DNA of 64,000 nucleotides from Dyella caseinilytica (GTDB taxonomy: Bacteria; Pseudomonadota; Gammaproteobacteria; Xanthomonadales; Rhodanobacteraceae): positions 3,534,001-3,598,000 of the forward strand of contig NZ_CP064030.1 of the NCBI RefSeq assembly GCF_016865235.1, written 5' to 3'. Of this stretch, positions 25,922 to 35,029 are shown one piece after another. Below the pieces are notes generated by a model, which had not been told where the DNA came from, did not search any database, and saw nothing but the letters and a program-made list of their open reading frames with translations. The position numbers were made by a program, and so were the translations under genes. Every line of letters begins with the position of its first letter. The first letter of the stretch is position 1.

Positions 25922-28036
25922 TCACGCATTGGCGTATCGCGACGCTCCACCGATCCAGCGTTCAATCAAACGCCCTGCCCGTTCAGCATGCTGCGCCAGC
26001 ATCTGTTCGCCGACATGCTGCACGGCCGGCAGCAAATGCGCGTCGCGTGAGAGATCGGCCATACGAAAACTAAGCTGCCCGGTCTGGCGCGTACCAAGCA
26101 CTTCGCCGGGTCCGCGTAGTTCCAGATCCTTTTCCGCGATGCGAAATCCATCATTGGTTTCACGCATGACTTGCAGGCGCTCACGCGCCAGTTGACCCAA
26201 CGGCGGCTGATAGAGCAGTACACAATTCGACGCGACAGCGCCGCGCCCAACCCGGCCGCGTAACTGATGCAATTGAGCAAGCCCCAGGCGTTCGCTGTTT
26301 TCGATCACCATCAAGCTGGCATTGGGCACGTCCACACCCACCTCAATCACCGTGGTGGCTACCAGCACGGCCAGTTCGCCCGCCTTGAACGCATCCATCA
26401 CCACCTGCTTTTCCTTGGGCTTCATGCGGCCATGGATCAGACCAACCTTGCAATCGGTCAAGGCGTGCGTGAGTTCGGTATGCGCCGCTTCGGCAGCCTG
26501 CGCGCGCAGTTGCTCCGATTCTTCAATCAACGTGCACACCCAATAAACCTGACGTCCTTCCATACAAGCGGCATGAATGCGTTCAACGACTTCCGCACGC
26601 CGCGCATTGGAAATGGCAATCGTTTGGACAGGCGTGCGTCCGGGCGGCAATTCGTCGATCGCGGAAACGTCCAGGTCAGCGTAGGCGCTCATCGCCAGCG
26701 TGCGTGGAATGGGCGTTGCGGTCAGCACCAGTTGATGCGGCACCAACTCCCCCTCCAATCCTTTGTCGCGCAAAGCAAGCCGTTGCTGCACGCCGAAGCG
26801 GTGTTGCTCGTCGACAATCACCAGGCCAAGACGCGAGAACGCCACACCCTCCTGCATCAAGGCGTGTGTACCGATCACAATCGGCGCACCCTCGGCCACA
26901 CGCTCCATGGCTTTTTGACGCGCTTTGCCTTGTTGTTTACCGGCCAGCCATTCGACAGCGATGCCCAGTGGTTCCAGCCAATGGCGGAAATTGCGCAGAT
27001 GCTGTTCTGCCAGTAGTTCCGTTGGCGCCATCAATGCCACCTGATAGCCAGCTTCCACAGCCGACATGGCGGCCGCGCACGCTACCGCGGTCTTGCCCGA
27101 TCCGACATCGCCTTGCACCAGGCGAAGCATGGGACATGGTTGGGACGTATCCGCAGCCACTTCCTTGATCACGCGCTGCTGCGCAGCGGTGAGCTTGAAG
27201 GGCAAGGACGTGAGCCAACGCTTTTGCAACTTACCCTGCTTGCCCAGGACCGGCGCGCGACGTTCGCGCACAGCTGCGCGCAACCGCTTCAGGCTCATGT
27301 GTTGAGTAAGCAACTCCTCGAAAGCAAGGCGCTGCTGTGCGGGATGCCGCCCCTGCATAAGCTGATCCACGCGCGCATCGGCCGGCGGACGATGCACATA
27401 CAGCAAGGCTTCGTGCAAGGAGGTGAGCCCATGCTCCGCGCACAACGATGGCGGGATCAGCTCCAACTCGGCCTCTGCGGGCAGCAGTAGCAGGGCCTTG
27501 GCAATCACACCGGCCAGACGCTTTTGTCCAAGACCTTCCGTGGTGGGATAGACCGGCGTGAGGCATTCATCCAGAACCACTTCCGCAGTCTCATCCAGAC
27601 GCCGGTACTGGGGATGCACCATTTCCAGGCCGGACGAACCTTGCCGTACCTCGCCAAAACACAGCAAGCGGATGCCAACCCGGAACTGCTCGGCTTGTGC
27701 GCGATTGAAGTGAAAGAAGCGCAGCAGCAAGGTCTGCATCACGCCGTCGCCGATCGCCACTTTCAACTGCGGGCGATAGCGCTGGGTCTTCTCAACCGCC
27801 TCCACCGTGCCAATGACCTGCACGCGCATGCCGGGGCGCAAGTCACTCAGGGAAAGGAGATGCGTACGGTCTTCATACCTCAGTGGCAGATGAAACCAGA
27901 GGTCCTGCACGGTGTGCAGCCCCAGACGGGCCAAAGTTTCGACCAAAGCAGGTCCTACCCCGCTGAGCCTGGACACTGGCAGCTTGCCGGGATCGGCCAT
28001 GGTTTCTGTCATCAGCTGGGGTTTGGTCGCAGCCAT
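25922..28036 (-). CDS. recG: ATP-dependent DNA helicase RecG
   Basis: The 704-residue monomeric branch-migration helicase remodels stalled forks and Holliday junctions. It has an N-terminal wedge with the OB fold (LSDLRPGMRVQVIGTVEAVEKTQR), Walker A as VQGDVGSGKTAVA, the DEQH box in VIVDEQHRFGV, motif III TATPIPRTLAM, and motif VI HQLRGRVGRG. The C-terminal TRG region is present (DGFRIAEKDLELRGPGEVLGTRQTG). Start at the ATG 28036. It follows ridA by 79 bp. Confidence 0.97.
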   Translation of the reverse strand: MAATKPQLMTETMADPGKLPVSRLSGVGPALVETLARLGLHTVQDLWFHLPLRYEDRTHLLSLSDLRPGMRVQVIGTVEAVEKTQRYRPQLKVAIGDGVMQTLLLRFFHFNRAQAEQFRVGIRLLCFGEVRQGSSGLEMVHPQYRRLDETAEVVLDECLTPVYPTTEGLGQKRLAGVIAKALLLLPAEAELELIPPSLCAEHGLTSLHEALLYVHRPPADARVDQLMQGRHPAQQRLAFEELLTQHMSLKRLRAAVRERRAPVLGKQGKLQKRWLTSLPFKLTAAQQRVIKEVAADTSQPCPMLRLVQGDVGSGKTAVACAAAMSAVEAGYQVALMAPTELLAEQHLRNFRHWLEPLGIAVEWLAGKQQGKARQKAMERVAEGAPIVIGTHALMQEGVAFSRLGLVIVDEQHRFGVQQRLALRDKGLEGELVPHQLVLTATPIPRTLAMSAYADLDVSAIDELPPGRTPVQTIAISNARRAEVVERIHAACMEGRQVYWVCTLIEESEQLRAQAAEAAHTELTHALTDCKVGLIHGRMKPKEKQVVMDAFKAGELAVLVATTVIEVGVDVPNASLMVIENSERLGLAQLHQLRGRVGRGAVASNCVLLYQPPLGQLARERLQVMRETNDGFRIAEKDLELRGPGEVLGTRQTGQLSFRMADLSRDAHLLPAVQHVGEQMLAQHAERAGRLIERWIGGASRYANA

Positions 28037-28115
28037 GCGTCAAGACTAACCGAGCGTGCTCGTGCACGCTGCCGGACTGCCGACAAGAGCTGTCAGCAGT
28101 CTTCGCGCGTCTGAA

Positions 28116-28499
28116 TCAGTCCAGCGCCATGATTGCATCGACTTCGACCTGCGCGCCCTTCGGCAAGCCGGAAACCTCGATGGTGGAACGCGCCGGATAA
28201 GGCTGCTGAAAGTACTCGCCCATCACGGCGTTGACGGCCGCAAAGTTCGCCAGATCCGTCACATAGATGCCCACGCGCACGATCTGCGATAGCGAACCAC
28301 CCGCCGCTTCCGCCACGGCCACCAAGTTGTCGAACACACGGCGCGTCTGCGCGCTGATATCGCCTTCGATCAACGCGCCGGTGGCGGGATCAAGCGGAAT
28401 CTGGCCGGAGAAATACACGGTATTGCCGGCACGCACGGCCTGCGAATAAGGGCCGATGGCGGCAGGGGCTTTGTCGGTAGCAATGATGGTGCGGGGCAT
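28116..28499 (-). CDS. ridA: RidA family enamine/imine deaminase
   Basis: The 127-residue trimeric enzyme hydrolyses reactive enamines and imines such as 2-aminoacrylate made by PLP enzymes. Motifs are KAPAAIGPYSQAVRAGNTVYFSGQIPLDP at the N-terminus, the catalytic arginine in PYPARSTIEVSGLPKGAQVEVDA, and RVGIYVTDLANFAAVN. The ATG at 28499 gives the standard MPRTII start. An in-frame ATG at 28511 would add four residues. It sits between spoT and recG, a common gammaproteobacterial order. Confidence 0.95.
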   Translation of the reverse strand: MPRTIIATDKAPAAIGPYSQAVRAGNTVYFSGQIPLDPATGALIEGDISAQTRRVFDNLVAVAEAAGGSLSQIVRVGIYVTDLANFAAVNAVMGEYFQQPYPARSTIEVSGLPKGAQVEVDAIMALD

Positions 28500-28589
28500 G
28501 GGTCGATCCATTGCAGTCAAAGGCTGCAGTGTAATGGGAACGGGGAACAGCCAGTATCGCGAAACACTGATCTTCCCTATCCGCCATTT

Positions 28590-30752
28590 TCACAGCGGAT
28601 AGCGATACGCCCCGCTCACCACACCCGTGCGCCGCACGCGTCGGATCACCTCGGCAAGGTGCTTGCGGTTCTTCACCTCGATCGTGAACAGCAGCGTGGC
28701 TGCGGCCATGTCGCGCTCAACATATTCCACGTTCTCGATGTTGGAATCCGCCGCAGCAATCGCCGCTGCCACAGTGGCCAGCACACCAGGGCGGTTGATG
28801 ACTTCGATGCGCAGCTCGGCACGGTAATCGCCCTGCACGTCGCGATCCCATTCGATCGCCACGCTGCGTTCGGGCGACTTGCGCAGCTCCGCAACGTTAG
28901 GGCACTCGACACGATGCACGACGATGCCCTTGCCGGGCGAGAGATAACCGATGATGTCGTCGCCGGGCAACGGGTGACAGCAATTGGCGAAGCTCAACAC
29001 GCCACGTTCGGCACCGGTGATACGGATCTTTTCCGCCACATGCGTCACCGACGTACCTCGCGCTGTCGCGCCACGCGAAGCGACCAATTGGCTGGCCACC
29101 TGATCGGGCATGCGGTTGCCCAATGCGATATCCGAGAGCAGTTCTTCCAGTCGCTTGAACTTGGATTTCTGCAGGAATTTCTCCAGCACTTCCGGCTGGA
29201 TCGCATCGAGGCTGGTGCCTGCCGCATCGAGGGCGCGATCGAGCATGCGATGACCGAAATCGACCGCATCCTCATGCTGCAAATGTTTCAGGTATTGGCG
29301 GATCGCCGTGCGCGCCTTGCCGGTGACTACGAACTCCAGCCAGGCGGGATTCGGCACGGCCGATGGTGCGGTGATGATCTCGACCAGCTGTCCCGATTCC
29401 AGCCGCGTGCGCAGCGGCAGCAGCTTCTTGTCGACACGCACCGCCACCGCATGATCGCCCACGTCGGTATGCACCGCGTAAGCGAAATCGAGCGCCGTGG
29501 CATTGCGCGGCAACGACAGAATGTCGCCACGCGGCGTGAACAGATAGGTTTCATCCGGAAACAAATCGATCTTGACGTTCTCGATGAACTCCGCCGCTTC
29601 CGGCGTGTTCGCCTGGCTATCGGCCAGCGATGCAATCCACTCGCGCGCACGCGCCTGCGCGCTATTGGCGGGACCGCTTTCGGTCTTATAAGCCCAGTGC
29701 GCAGCGACACCGCGCTCCGCCACCGAATCCATTTCCTCAGTACGGACCTGCACCTCGATCGGCGCACCAAACGGCCCAAGCAGCACGGTATGCAGCGACT
29801 GATAGCCGTTGGCCTTGGGAATCGCGATGAAATCCTTGAAGCGGCGATCGACCGGCTTGTAGAGCGCGTGCACCACGCCCAACGCCATGTAGCAACTCAT
29901 CGCGCTATCGGTCACGACACGAAAGCCGTACACATCCATCAACTGCGCAAAGCTCTTGTGCTCGTTGCGCATCTTCGAATAGATGCTCCACGGCGACTTG
30001 ATCCGCCCCACGACCCGCACTGGGATGCGCTCTTCTACCAATCGCGCCGTCAACGCACCTTCGATGCGTCCCATGGCCTCACGACGATTGCCCAGCGCCG
30101 CGCGAATGCGTTCGCTGATCACGCGATAGCGATCGGGATAGAGCGCGCGGAAGCCAAGATCCTGCAATTCCGCCTTGACCTTGTTCATGCCCAGTCGTTG
30201 GGCAATAGGCGCGTAGATTTCCAGCGTTTCGCGCGCAATGCGGCGTTGCGAATCCGATTCTTTGGCACCCAGCGTACGCATGTTGTGCAGGCGGTCCGCC
30301 AGCTTGATCAGGATCACGCGCAGATCGCGCGCCATCGCCAGCAGCATCTTGCGGAAACTTTCAGCGTCCGCTTCCTGGCGGCTGGAAAAGCGCATCTTGT
30401 CCAGCTTGGTGACGCCATCGACCAGTTCAGCCACGGTTTCGCCAAACTCACCCGCCAGGGCGGTGCGACTAAGCGCCGTATCTTCCAGCGTGTCGTGCAG
30501 GATCGCCGCGATGATGGTTTCGGCATCCATGCCCATCTCAGCCAGAATGCCGGCCACAGCGATGGGATGGGTGATGTAGGGCTCGCCGCTCTTGCGCGTC
30601 TGCCCTTCATGCGCCACGGCGCCCACTTCGTAGGCACGCAGAACGCGCGCCACGTGTTGTTCGGGCAGGTAAGCGATGCGCTCTTTCAGCGCCAGCACAT
30701 AGGGTGGCAGTGCAGACGTATCCTCGGGAGCGGGATGCGTAGCCACCGTCAT
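28590..30752 (-). CDS. spoT: Bifunctional (p)ppGpp synthetase/hydrolase SpoT
   Basis: The 720-residue stringent-response enzyme makes and degrades (p)ppGpp. The HD hydrolase domain is intact (AAILHDTLEDT near residue 85), and the synthetase domain has KSPWSIYSKM and LYKPVDRRFKDFIAIPKANGYQSLHT. The RFKD sequence is the RxKD motif of bifunctional SpoT/Rel enzymes, not the EXDD of RelA. TGS (ATALDFAYAVHTDVGDHAVAVRVD), helical, zinc-finger-like (FANCCHPLPGDDIIGY) and ACT domains follow. It lies 142 bp after rpoZ. Confidence 0.97.
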   Translation of the reverse strand: MTVATHPAPEDTSALPPYVLALKERIAYLPEQHVARVLRAYEVGAVAHEGQTRKSGEPYITHPIAVAGILAEMGMDAETIIAAILHDTLEDTALSRTALAGEFGETVAELVDGVTKLDKMRFSSRQEADAESFRKMLLAMARDLRVILIKLADRLHNMRTLGAKESDSQRRIARETLEIYAPIAQRLGMNKVKAELQDLGFRALYPDRYRVISERIRAALGNRREAMGRIEGALTARLVEERIPVRVVGRIKSPWSIYSKMRNEHKSFAQLMDVYGFRVVTDSAMSCYMALGVVHALYKPVDRRFKDFIAIPKANGYQSLHTVLLGPFGAPIEVQVRTEEMDSVAERGVAAHWAYKTESGPANSAQARAREWIASLADSQANTPEAAEFIENVKIDLFPDETYLFTPRGDILSLPRNATALDFAYAVHTDVGDHAVAVRVDKKLLPLRTRLESGQLVEIITAPSAVPNPAWLEFVVTGKARTAIRQYLKHLQHEDAVDFGHRMLDRALDAAGTSLDAIQPEVLEKFLQKSKFKRLEELLSDIALGNRMPDQVASQLVASRGATARGTSVTHVAEKIRITGAERGVLSFANCCHPLPGDDIIGYLSPGKGIVVHRVECPNVAELRKSPERSVAIEWDRDVQGDYRAELRIEVINRPGVLATVAAAIAAADSNIENVEYVERDMAAATLLFTIEVKNRKHLAEVIRRVRRTGVVSGAYRYPL

Positions 30753-30894
30753 GGAATCACGACGCCCGTTCAGGCGATCGCCTCGCTAGGAAAGAGAAAC
30801 AGAGTCGGACAAGTACGAAGGGAAAGTGCGGCACAACCCACTTGTCCGGTAGGCCCGGATCGACGACTGCACTGTCGACAGCCGCCGCCTTTCA

Positions 30895-31185
30895 TTAGTC
30901 GTCTCCGCCCTTGGAGAGGTCGTCGTCCACTTCCTGTGCGGCCCATTCCAACGCCTCGCGCTCGGCGCGCTCGCGTTCGGCACGGTCGATCTCGTCGATG
31001 GTGGCCTGGTCGATGCGACGATCAGCGATCTCGCGCAGCGCCAACACGGTCGGCTTGTCGTTGTCGGGGTTGACTGCCGGTTCAGCGCCGTTGGCGAGCT
31101 GGCGGGCGCGCTTGGTCGCCATCAGCACCAGTTCGAAACGGTTATCGACCACCTCAAGGCAGTCTTCCACGGTAATGCGGGCCAT
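30895..31185 (-). CDS. rpoZ: RNA polymerase omega subunit
   Basis: The 96-residue protein starts MARITVEDCLEVVDNRFELV and has KRARQL and KPTVLALREIADRRI, which hold the beta-prime C-terminus. The tail is unusually rich in Glu, Arg and Asp (DRAERERAEREALEW), as in other Xanthomonadales. It leads the rpoZ-spoT-ridA-recG set, but gmk, its usual upstream partner, is 4.8 kb away beyond the mla genes. A divergent 200-bp gap separates it from mlaA. Confidence 0.96.
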   Translation of the reverse strand: MARITVEDCLEVVDNRFELVLMATKRARQLANGAEPAVNPDNDKPTVLALREIADRRIDQATIDEIDRAERERAEREALEWAAQEVDDDLSKGGDD

Positions 31186-31382
31186 AGGAAATCCTTACAC
31201 AATAAAAGACTTATGCGGTCTGACAGTTTATCGGGCAGCCACTTGGCTGGCAATGCGATTGGCTCTTATCATGCCAGATCGCCTGGCACCCGCTCGAAAC
31301 GGCCGTGCAAGTCGTGCACAATATAGAACTAGAAAGTACAATTTTACCAAAAATCCCCTTTTTTGCAGCGGACCCCCTCTCG

Positions 31383-32249
31383 ATGCCCTCCCTGCCTCGC
31401 CTCGTATTGAGTCGCCTCCTGCCCCTCGCGGCCACCGTCCTGCTGGTGGGCTGTGCCATAGCCCCGCCCCGTACGGATGACCCGCTGGAGAAGTTCAACC
31501 GCAAGAGCTACGCCTTCAACATGGCGCTGGACAAGCACGTACTGCGTCCGGTGGCCGTGGGCTACACCAAGGTAACGCCCAAGCCGGTGCAGACCAGCGT
31601 CAGCAACTTCTTCACCAATATCAAGCTGCCGATCAGCATCGCCAACAACCTGCTGCAGGCTCGCCCGAGCGACGCGATCACCGATACCGGCCGCTTCTTG
31701 ATCAACATGACGGTGGGTGTTGCCGGCTTCTTCGATCCGGCCACGCACATGAAGATCCCGCTGAAGGAAACCGACTTCGGCATCACCCTGGCCCGCTGGG
31801 GGGTGCCCGAAGGCGACTACGTGATGATACCGCTGCTTGGACCATCCACCTTCCGCGACGTCTGGCAGTATCCGGTCGACGGCTATCTGTTTGACCCGCT
31901 CAGCTATTTCGAGCGCAACCATCAGTTCCATTGGGGTCAGTACTACATCCCCGAAGTGGTCTATTTCATCCAGATGCGCGCCCAGCTGCTTGATGCCGAC
32001 AGCTTCCTGCAGAGCGCCTACGATCCCTACGCCTTCGTACGTGACGCATGGCGGCAGACTCGCCTGAACAAGCTCTATGACGGCAACCCGCCAGCCGACG
32101 TGATGCTGAAGCTGCAGCAGGGCCAGAGCTCGAACAACAAAAACCCCAACGAGAACTTCGATCCCGCCGAATTGCTGAAGGAACAACAGCAATGGGAGGA
32201 GAAGCAAAAGCAGCAGAACAATTCAGGCACGCCTTCCGGCAACCAGTAA
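31383..32249 (+). CDS. mlaA: Outer-membrane lipoprotein MlaA (VacJ)
   Basis: The 288-residue lipoprotein forms a doughnut in the outer membrane with porins and removes phospholipid from the outer leaflet. The signal peptide ends in LLVGC (lipidated cysteine near residue 21). The VacJ core follows: DDPLEKFNRKSYAFNMALDKHVLRPVAVGY, NNLLQARPSDAITDTGRF, and RWGVPEGDYVMIPLLGPSTFRD. A Gln/Asn-rich tail (about 240-288) is extra. I chose the ATG at 31383 for its signal peptide. The frame opens at 31305. It is divergent from rpoZ and convergent with mlaB. Confidence 0.95.
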   Translation: MPSLPRLVLSRLLPLAATVLLVGCAIAPPRTDDPLEKFNRKSYAFNMALDKHVLRPVAVGYTKVTPKPVQTSVSNFFTNIKLPISIANNLLQARPSDAITDTGRFLINMTVGVAGFFDPATHMKIPLKETDFGITLARWGVPEGDYVMIPLLGPSTFRDVWQYPVDGYLFDPLSYFERNHQFHWGQYYIPEVVYFIQMRAQLLDADSFLQSAYDPYAFVRDAWRQTRLNKLYDGNPPADVMLKLQQGQSSNNKNPNENFDPAELLKEQQQWEEKQKQQNNSGTPSGNQ

Positions 32250-32268
32250 AGCGCCGAAGTGCAGACAT

Positions 32269-32300
32269 AAAAAAAACGGGGCGATTGCCCCGTTTTTTTT
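32269..32300. terminator. Bidirectional terminator between mlaA and mlaB
   Basis: Eight A residues, a 6-bp GC stem with loop GATT, then eight T residues make a symmetrical intrinsic terminator for the convergent genes. It is the strongest terminator in the window. Confidence 0.95.
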
Positions 32301-32328
32301 ATGCCTTGAAAAGATCCCAGCGCAATCG

Positions 32329-32637
32329 TCAGTGCAAAAACGGCTCCACGCCGCAGACCTGTGCAAGCGCCTGCATACCTGCCGGCACATGGCGCACGGC
32401 CACCTTGCGTCCGCCCTGATCAGCCTCAGAAAGTGCCGCCAATACGCACGCCAAACCTGCGCTGTCGCAGTTCGTTACCCCGGAAAGGTCCAGGGTTTGG
32501 CGATCGCTTTTCGCAAATGCAGTACGCATCGCCGCGAGCGCATTCGCAGCCGTGGCGAAATTCAGCGCACCGGACACGGCGACCGTGTCCGGTGCGTCGG
32601 AAACAACCCGAAACTCACCGGATTTACTTGGCGCCAT
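32329..32637 (-). CDS. mlaB: MlaB STAS-domain protein
   Basis: The 102-residue STAS protein binds MlaF and stabilises the MlaFEDB ABC complex. It shows SGALNFATAANALAAMRTAF, then LDLSGVTNCDSAGLACVLAALSEAD with the conserved threonine/serine region of STAS folds. It is last in mlaFEDCB and overlaps mlaC by 14 bases, implying coupled translation. Confidence 0.92.
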   Translation of the reverse strand: MAPSKSGEFRVVSDAPDTVAVSGALNFATAANALAAMRTAFAKSDRQTLDLSGVTNCDSAGLACVLAALSEADQGGRKVAVRHVPAGMQALAQVCGVEPFLH

Positions 32638-33307
32638 TACCTTTGTTTTCCTGTTCCATCTGCTGCAGCGCCTTGTCGCCCTGCGTTTCCAGATCCGCGA
32701 TCAGCTTATCGAGACCTTCTTTCTTGATCTCGGCATCGACCTGGTTGCGATAGTTCGTGATGTAGGAGATGCCCTCGATGATCACGTCATACGCCTTCCA
32801 CTGACCGTCGGCGGTCTTGTGGAACACGTAGTTCACCGCGATCTGCTTCTTGTCGTCGGTGGTCACCTGGGTCTTTACCACGGTGTACTTGTCGTTGAGC
32901 TCACCCTGGAACGGCAGGACATTCACGGAGCCCTTGGAATAGCTCAGCAGGCCTTCCGCGTAGCGGTTGGTCAGCGAGGTGTAGAACGCCTTGGCAAAAC
33001 GCGAGCGCTGCTCCGGCGTAGCTTCACGGGCGTGCATGCCAAGCACCAGGATCGATGCCCAATCGGTATCGAAGTGCGGCAGGAAGATCTGATTGATCAG
33101 CGCCACCAGCTTGGGCTTGTTGTTTTGCAGCTCGGCCCGGTGATCGGCGATCTGGGTGTTGAGATCGTGAACGATCTGCTGCACCACCGCCTCCGGTGCC
33201 GCTGCGTTGGAAGTTTGCGCGCTCGATGCATCCTGAGCGAAGGCCGGCGCGGCAATCACAACGCTGCCCAGGGCGATGGCGGTGGCAATAGCCAAGTGAC
33301 GCAACAT
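32624..33307 (-). CDS. mlaC: MlaC periplasmic phospholipid carrier
   Basis: The 227-residue protein has a cleavable signal peptide (about 1-25, ending APAFAQ) and the Ttg2D/MlaC domain: FDTDWASILVLGMHAREATPEQRSRFAKAFYTSLTNRYAEGLLSY, then VNYVFHKTADGQWKAYDVIIEGISYITNYRNQVDAEI. It shuttles phospholipid between MlaA and MlaFEDB. The 23-bp gap to mlaD and the overlap with mlaB place it in the operon. Confidence 0.96.
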   Translation of the reverse strand: MLRHLAIATAIALGSVVIAAPAFAQDASSAQTSNAAAPEAVVQQIVHDLNTQIADHRAELQNNKPKLVALINQIFLPHFDTDWASILVLGMHAREATPEQRSRFAKAFYTSLTNRYAEGLLSYSKGSVNVLPFQGELNDKYTVVKTQVTTDDKKQIAVNYVFHKTADGQWKAYDVIIEGISYITNYRNQVDAEIKKEGLDKLIADLETQGDKALQQMEQENKGNGAK

Positions 33308-33330
33308 GGATGACTCCTAGTAAGGCCGGC

Positions 33331-34203
33331 TCAATGCTTGCCGGCAGGTGTATTGGATGAACCGTTGCCACCGGCATTGCTGCCGCCGCTGGACGAACCA
33401 TTGACCAGGAACTTGCCGATCAGATCTTCCAGCTGCATGGCCGACTGCGTCAGTACGAGCTGGTCACCATCCTTCAGGGAATTCGGCGAACCACCGGGTT
33501 GGATCGCAACATACTGGCTGCCAATCAAACCACTGGTGAATATCGATGCCGACGAATCGTCCGGAATCTGGTTGAACTTCTTGTCGATGACCAGGGTCAC
33601 CGTGGCGTCGAGTTTGACCGGATCGGCCTTGATCGCCGCCACGCTGCCGATCGCCACGCCCGACATTTTCACCGGCGCCCCTACGAAAAGCGTACCCACA
33701 TTAGTGAAATCGGCACGCACCGAATAGGTACCGCCAATCGCATCGGCGACACCGCCGCCGCCCATGAACTTGCTGAGCAGTTCCTCCAGCGGCGCCGAGG
33801 ACTTGGTCAGGCCAATATGACCACCATCGGCGACGTAAGTTTTAGCGCCGCCGAATTGCAGGCCCACATATTGATCGCCCAGCAGGCCGCTGGTGTAGAT
33901 CGTCGCAACGGAGTCGCTGGGGATCTGGTTGTATTTCTTGTCGATCGACAAGGTGACGTCGGCAACGTCCTTGCCCGGCTCCAGCACGATCGACTGCACC
34001 TGACCCACGCGCACGCCAGCCACTTTCACCGGCGCCCGCTCCTTGAGCTGGCCGATGTTGGCGAACTGCGCATCGACGGTGTAACTGGAACCCTGATGGC
34101 TGTTGGCAACCGAACTGGTCTGTGTCGCGAGATAAGCCAGCGCGGCGAAACCAAGCACGATGAACAGACCGGTGCCGACGGCATAGGATTTTCTCTGGCT
34201 CAC
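33331..34203 (-). CDS. mlaD: MlaD-type MCE protein with two tandem MCE domains
   Basis: The 290-residue substrate-binding subunit of the Mla ABC system has one membrane helix (about 8-26) followed by two MCE domains (about 41-120 and 160-240). Each is followed by the helix motif LEELLSKFM or LEDLIGKFL that in E. coli MlaD occurs once. The repeats start 119 residues apart and share about 55 of 107 aligned residues by eye, including IDKK-NQIP and TSGL-G-QYV. E. coli MlaD (183 residues) has a single MCE domain. The C-terminus is Gly/Ser/Asn-rich. The start is a GTG at 34203 with GAGG 8 bases upstream. The name rests on operon position and the LEDLIGKFL motif. Confidence 0.93.
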   Translation of the reverse strand: MSQRKSYAVGTGLFIVLGFAALAYLATQTSSVANSHQGSSYTVDAQFANIGQLKERAPVKVAGVRVGQVQSIVLEPGKDVADVTLSIDKKYNQIPSDSVATIYTSGLLGDQYVGLQFGGAKTYVADGGHIGLTKSSAPLEELLSKFMGGGGVADAIGGTYSVRADFTNVGTLFVGAPVKMSGVAIGSVAAIKADPVKLDATVTLVIDKKFNQIPDDSSASIFTSGLIGSQYVAIQPGGSPNSLKDGDQLVLTQSAMQLEDLIGKFLVNGSSSGGSNAGGNGSSNTPAGKH

Positions 34204-34255
34204 GGCAAAGTCCTCAAAAAGAAGCAATTATTCATGAAGGTCCACATCAGCCCAT

Positions 34256-35029
34256 TCACATCAGGAACGCGGTGAGCACGAAATCCAGCGCCAGGATCGC
34301 AATCGATGATGCGACCACTGTGCGCGTCGTGGCATAAGCCACGCCTTCGCTGGTTGGTGCTGTGGTATAGCCCTGGAATACGGCGATCAGCGAAATTACC
34401 GCGCCGAACGCGGCGCTCTTCCACATCACACCATTGATGATGTCATCCCACACGTTCACGTTGGCGGTCATGTTCGACCAGAACGTGCCGTTGTCGATGC
34501 CCAGCCAGTCCACGCCGACCAAATGGCCTCCGAAAATACCCATGGCGCAGAACACGCAGCACAGCAGCGGCGTGGCGATCACGCCAGCGAGGAAGCGCGG
34601 GGCCGCCACATAGGCAATCGGATCCACCGCCATCATTTCCATCGCGGCAATCTGGTCGGTCGCGCGCATCAGGCCGATTTCCGCGGTAATGGACGTGCCT
34701 GCGCGGCCGGCAAACAGCAATGCGGTCACCACCGGCCCCAGTTCACGATAGATGGCCAGCGCCACCACCGAACCGGTGGCCGAGGTACCGCCGAAGATGG
34801 CCAGTACGTGATAAAGCTGCAGACCCAGCACCATGCCGATGAACAGTCCGCAGGTCATGATGATGGTGAGGCTCATGGCGCCCACAAACCAAATCTGCCG
34901 GGCTGTCTCGCGCGCATGCCGCAGGCTGCGCGGTACGGCGGCAAGAATGCGCAGCAGGAACAGGCCGCAGTTGCCGATCTGCGCCAGGGTCTGCATCACG
35001 ATGTTGTTATGCTGCATTTGTGCGCTCAT
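34256..35029 (-). CDS. mlaE: MlaE permease
   Basis: The 257-residue inner-membrane permease of the Mla lipid transporter has about five hydrophobic segments. Conserved elements are GLFIGMVLGLQLYHVLAIFG, ELGPVVTALLFAGRAGTSITAEIGLMRATDQIAAMEMMAVDP and PRFLAGVIATPLLC. The ATG at 35029 overlaps the mlaF stop (ATGA). The longer frame to 35131 runs into mlaF. Confidence 0.96.
   Translation of the reverse strand: MSAQMQHNNIVMQTLAQIGNCGLFLLRILAAVPRSLRHARETARQIWFVGAMSLTIIMTCGLFIGMVLGLQLYHVLAIFGGTSATGSVVALAIYRELGPVVTALLFAGRAGTSITAEIGLMRATDQIAAMEMMAVDPIAYVAAPRFLAGVIATPLLCCVFCAMGIFGGHLVGVDWLGIDNGTFWSNMTANVNVWDDIINGVMWKSAAFGAVISLIAVFQGYTTAPTSEGVAYATTRTVVASSIAILALDFVLTAFLM

Noticed and set aside
28659..31073. 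804-codon open frame antisense to spoT and rpoZ
   Set aside because: The opposite strand encodes an unmistakable SpoT. The antisense frame has no family features and is a product of GC-rich codon bias.
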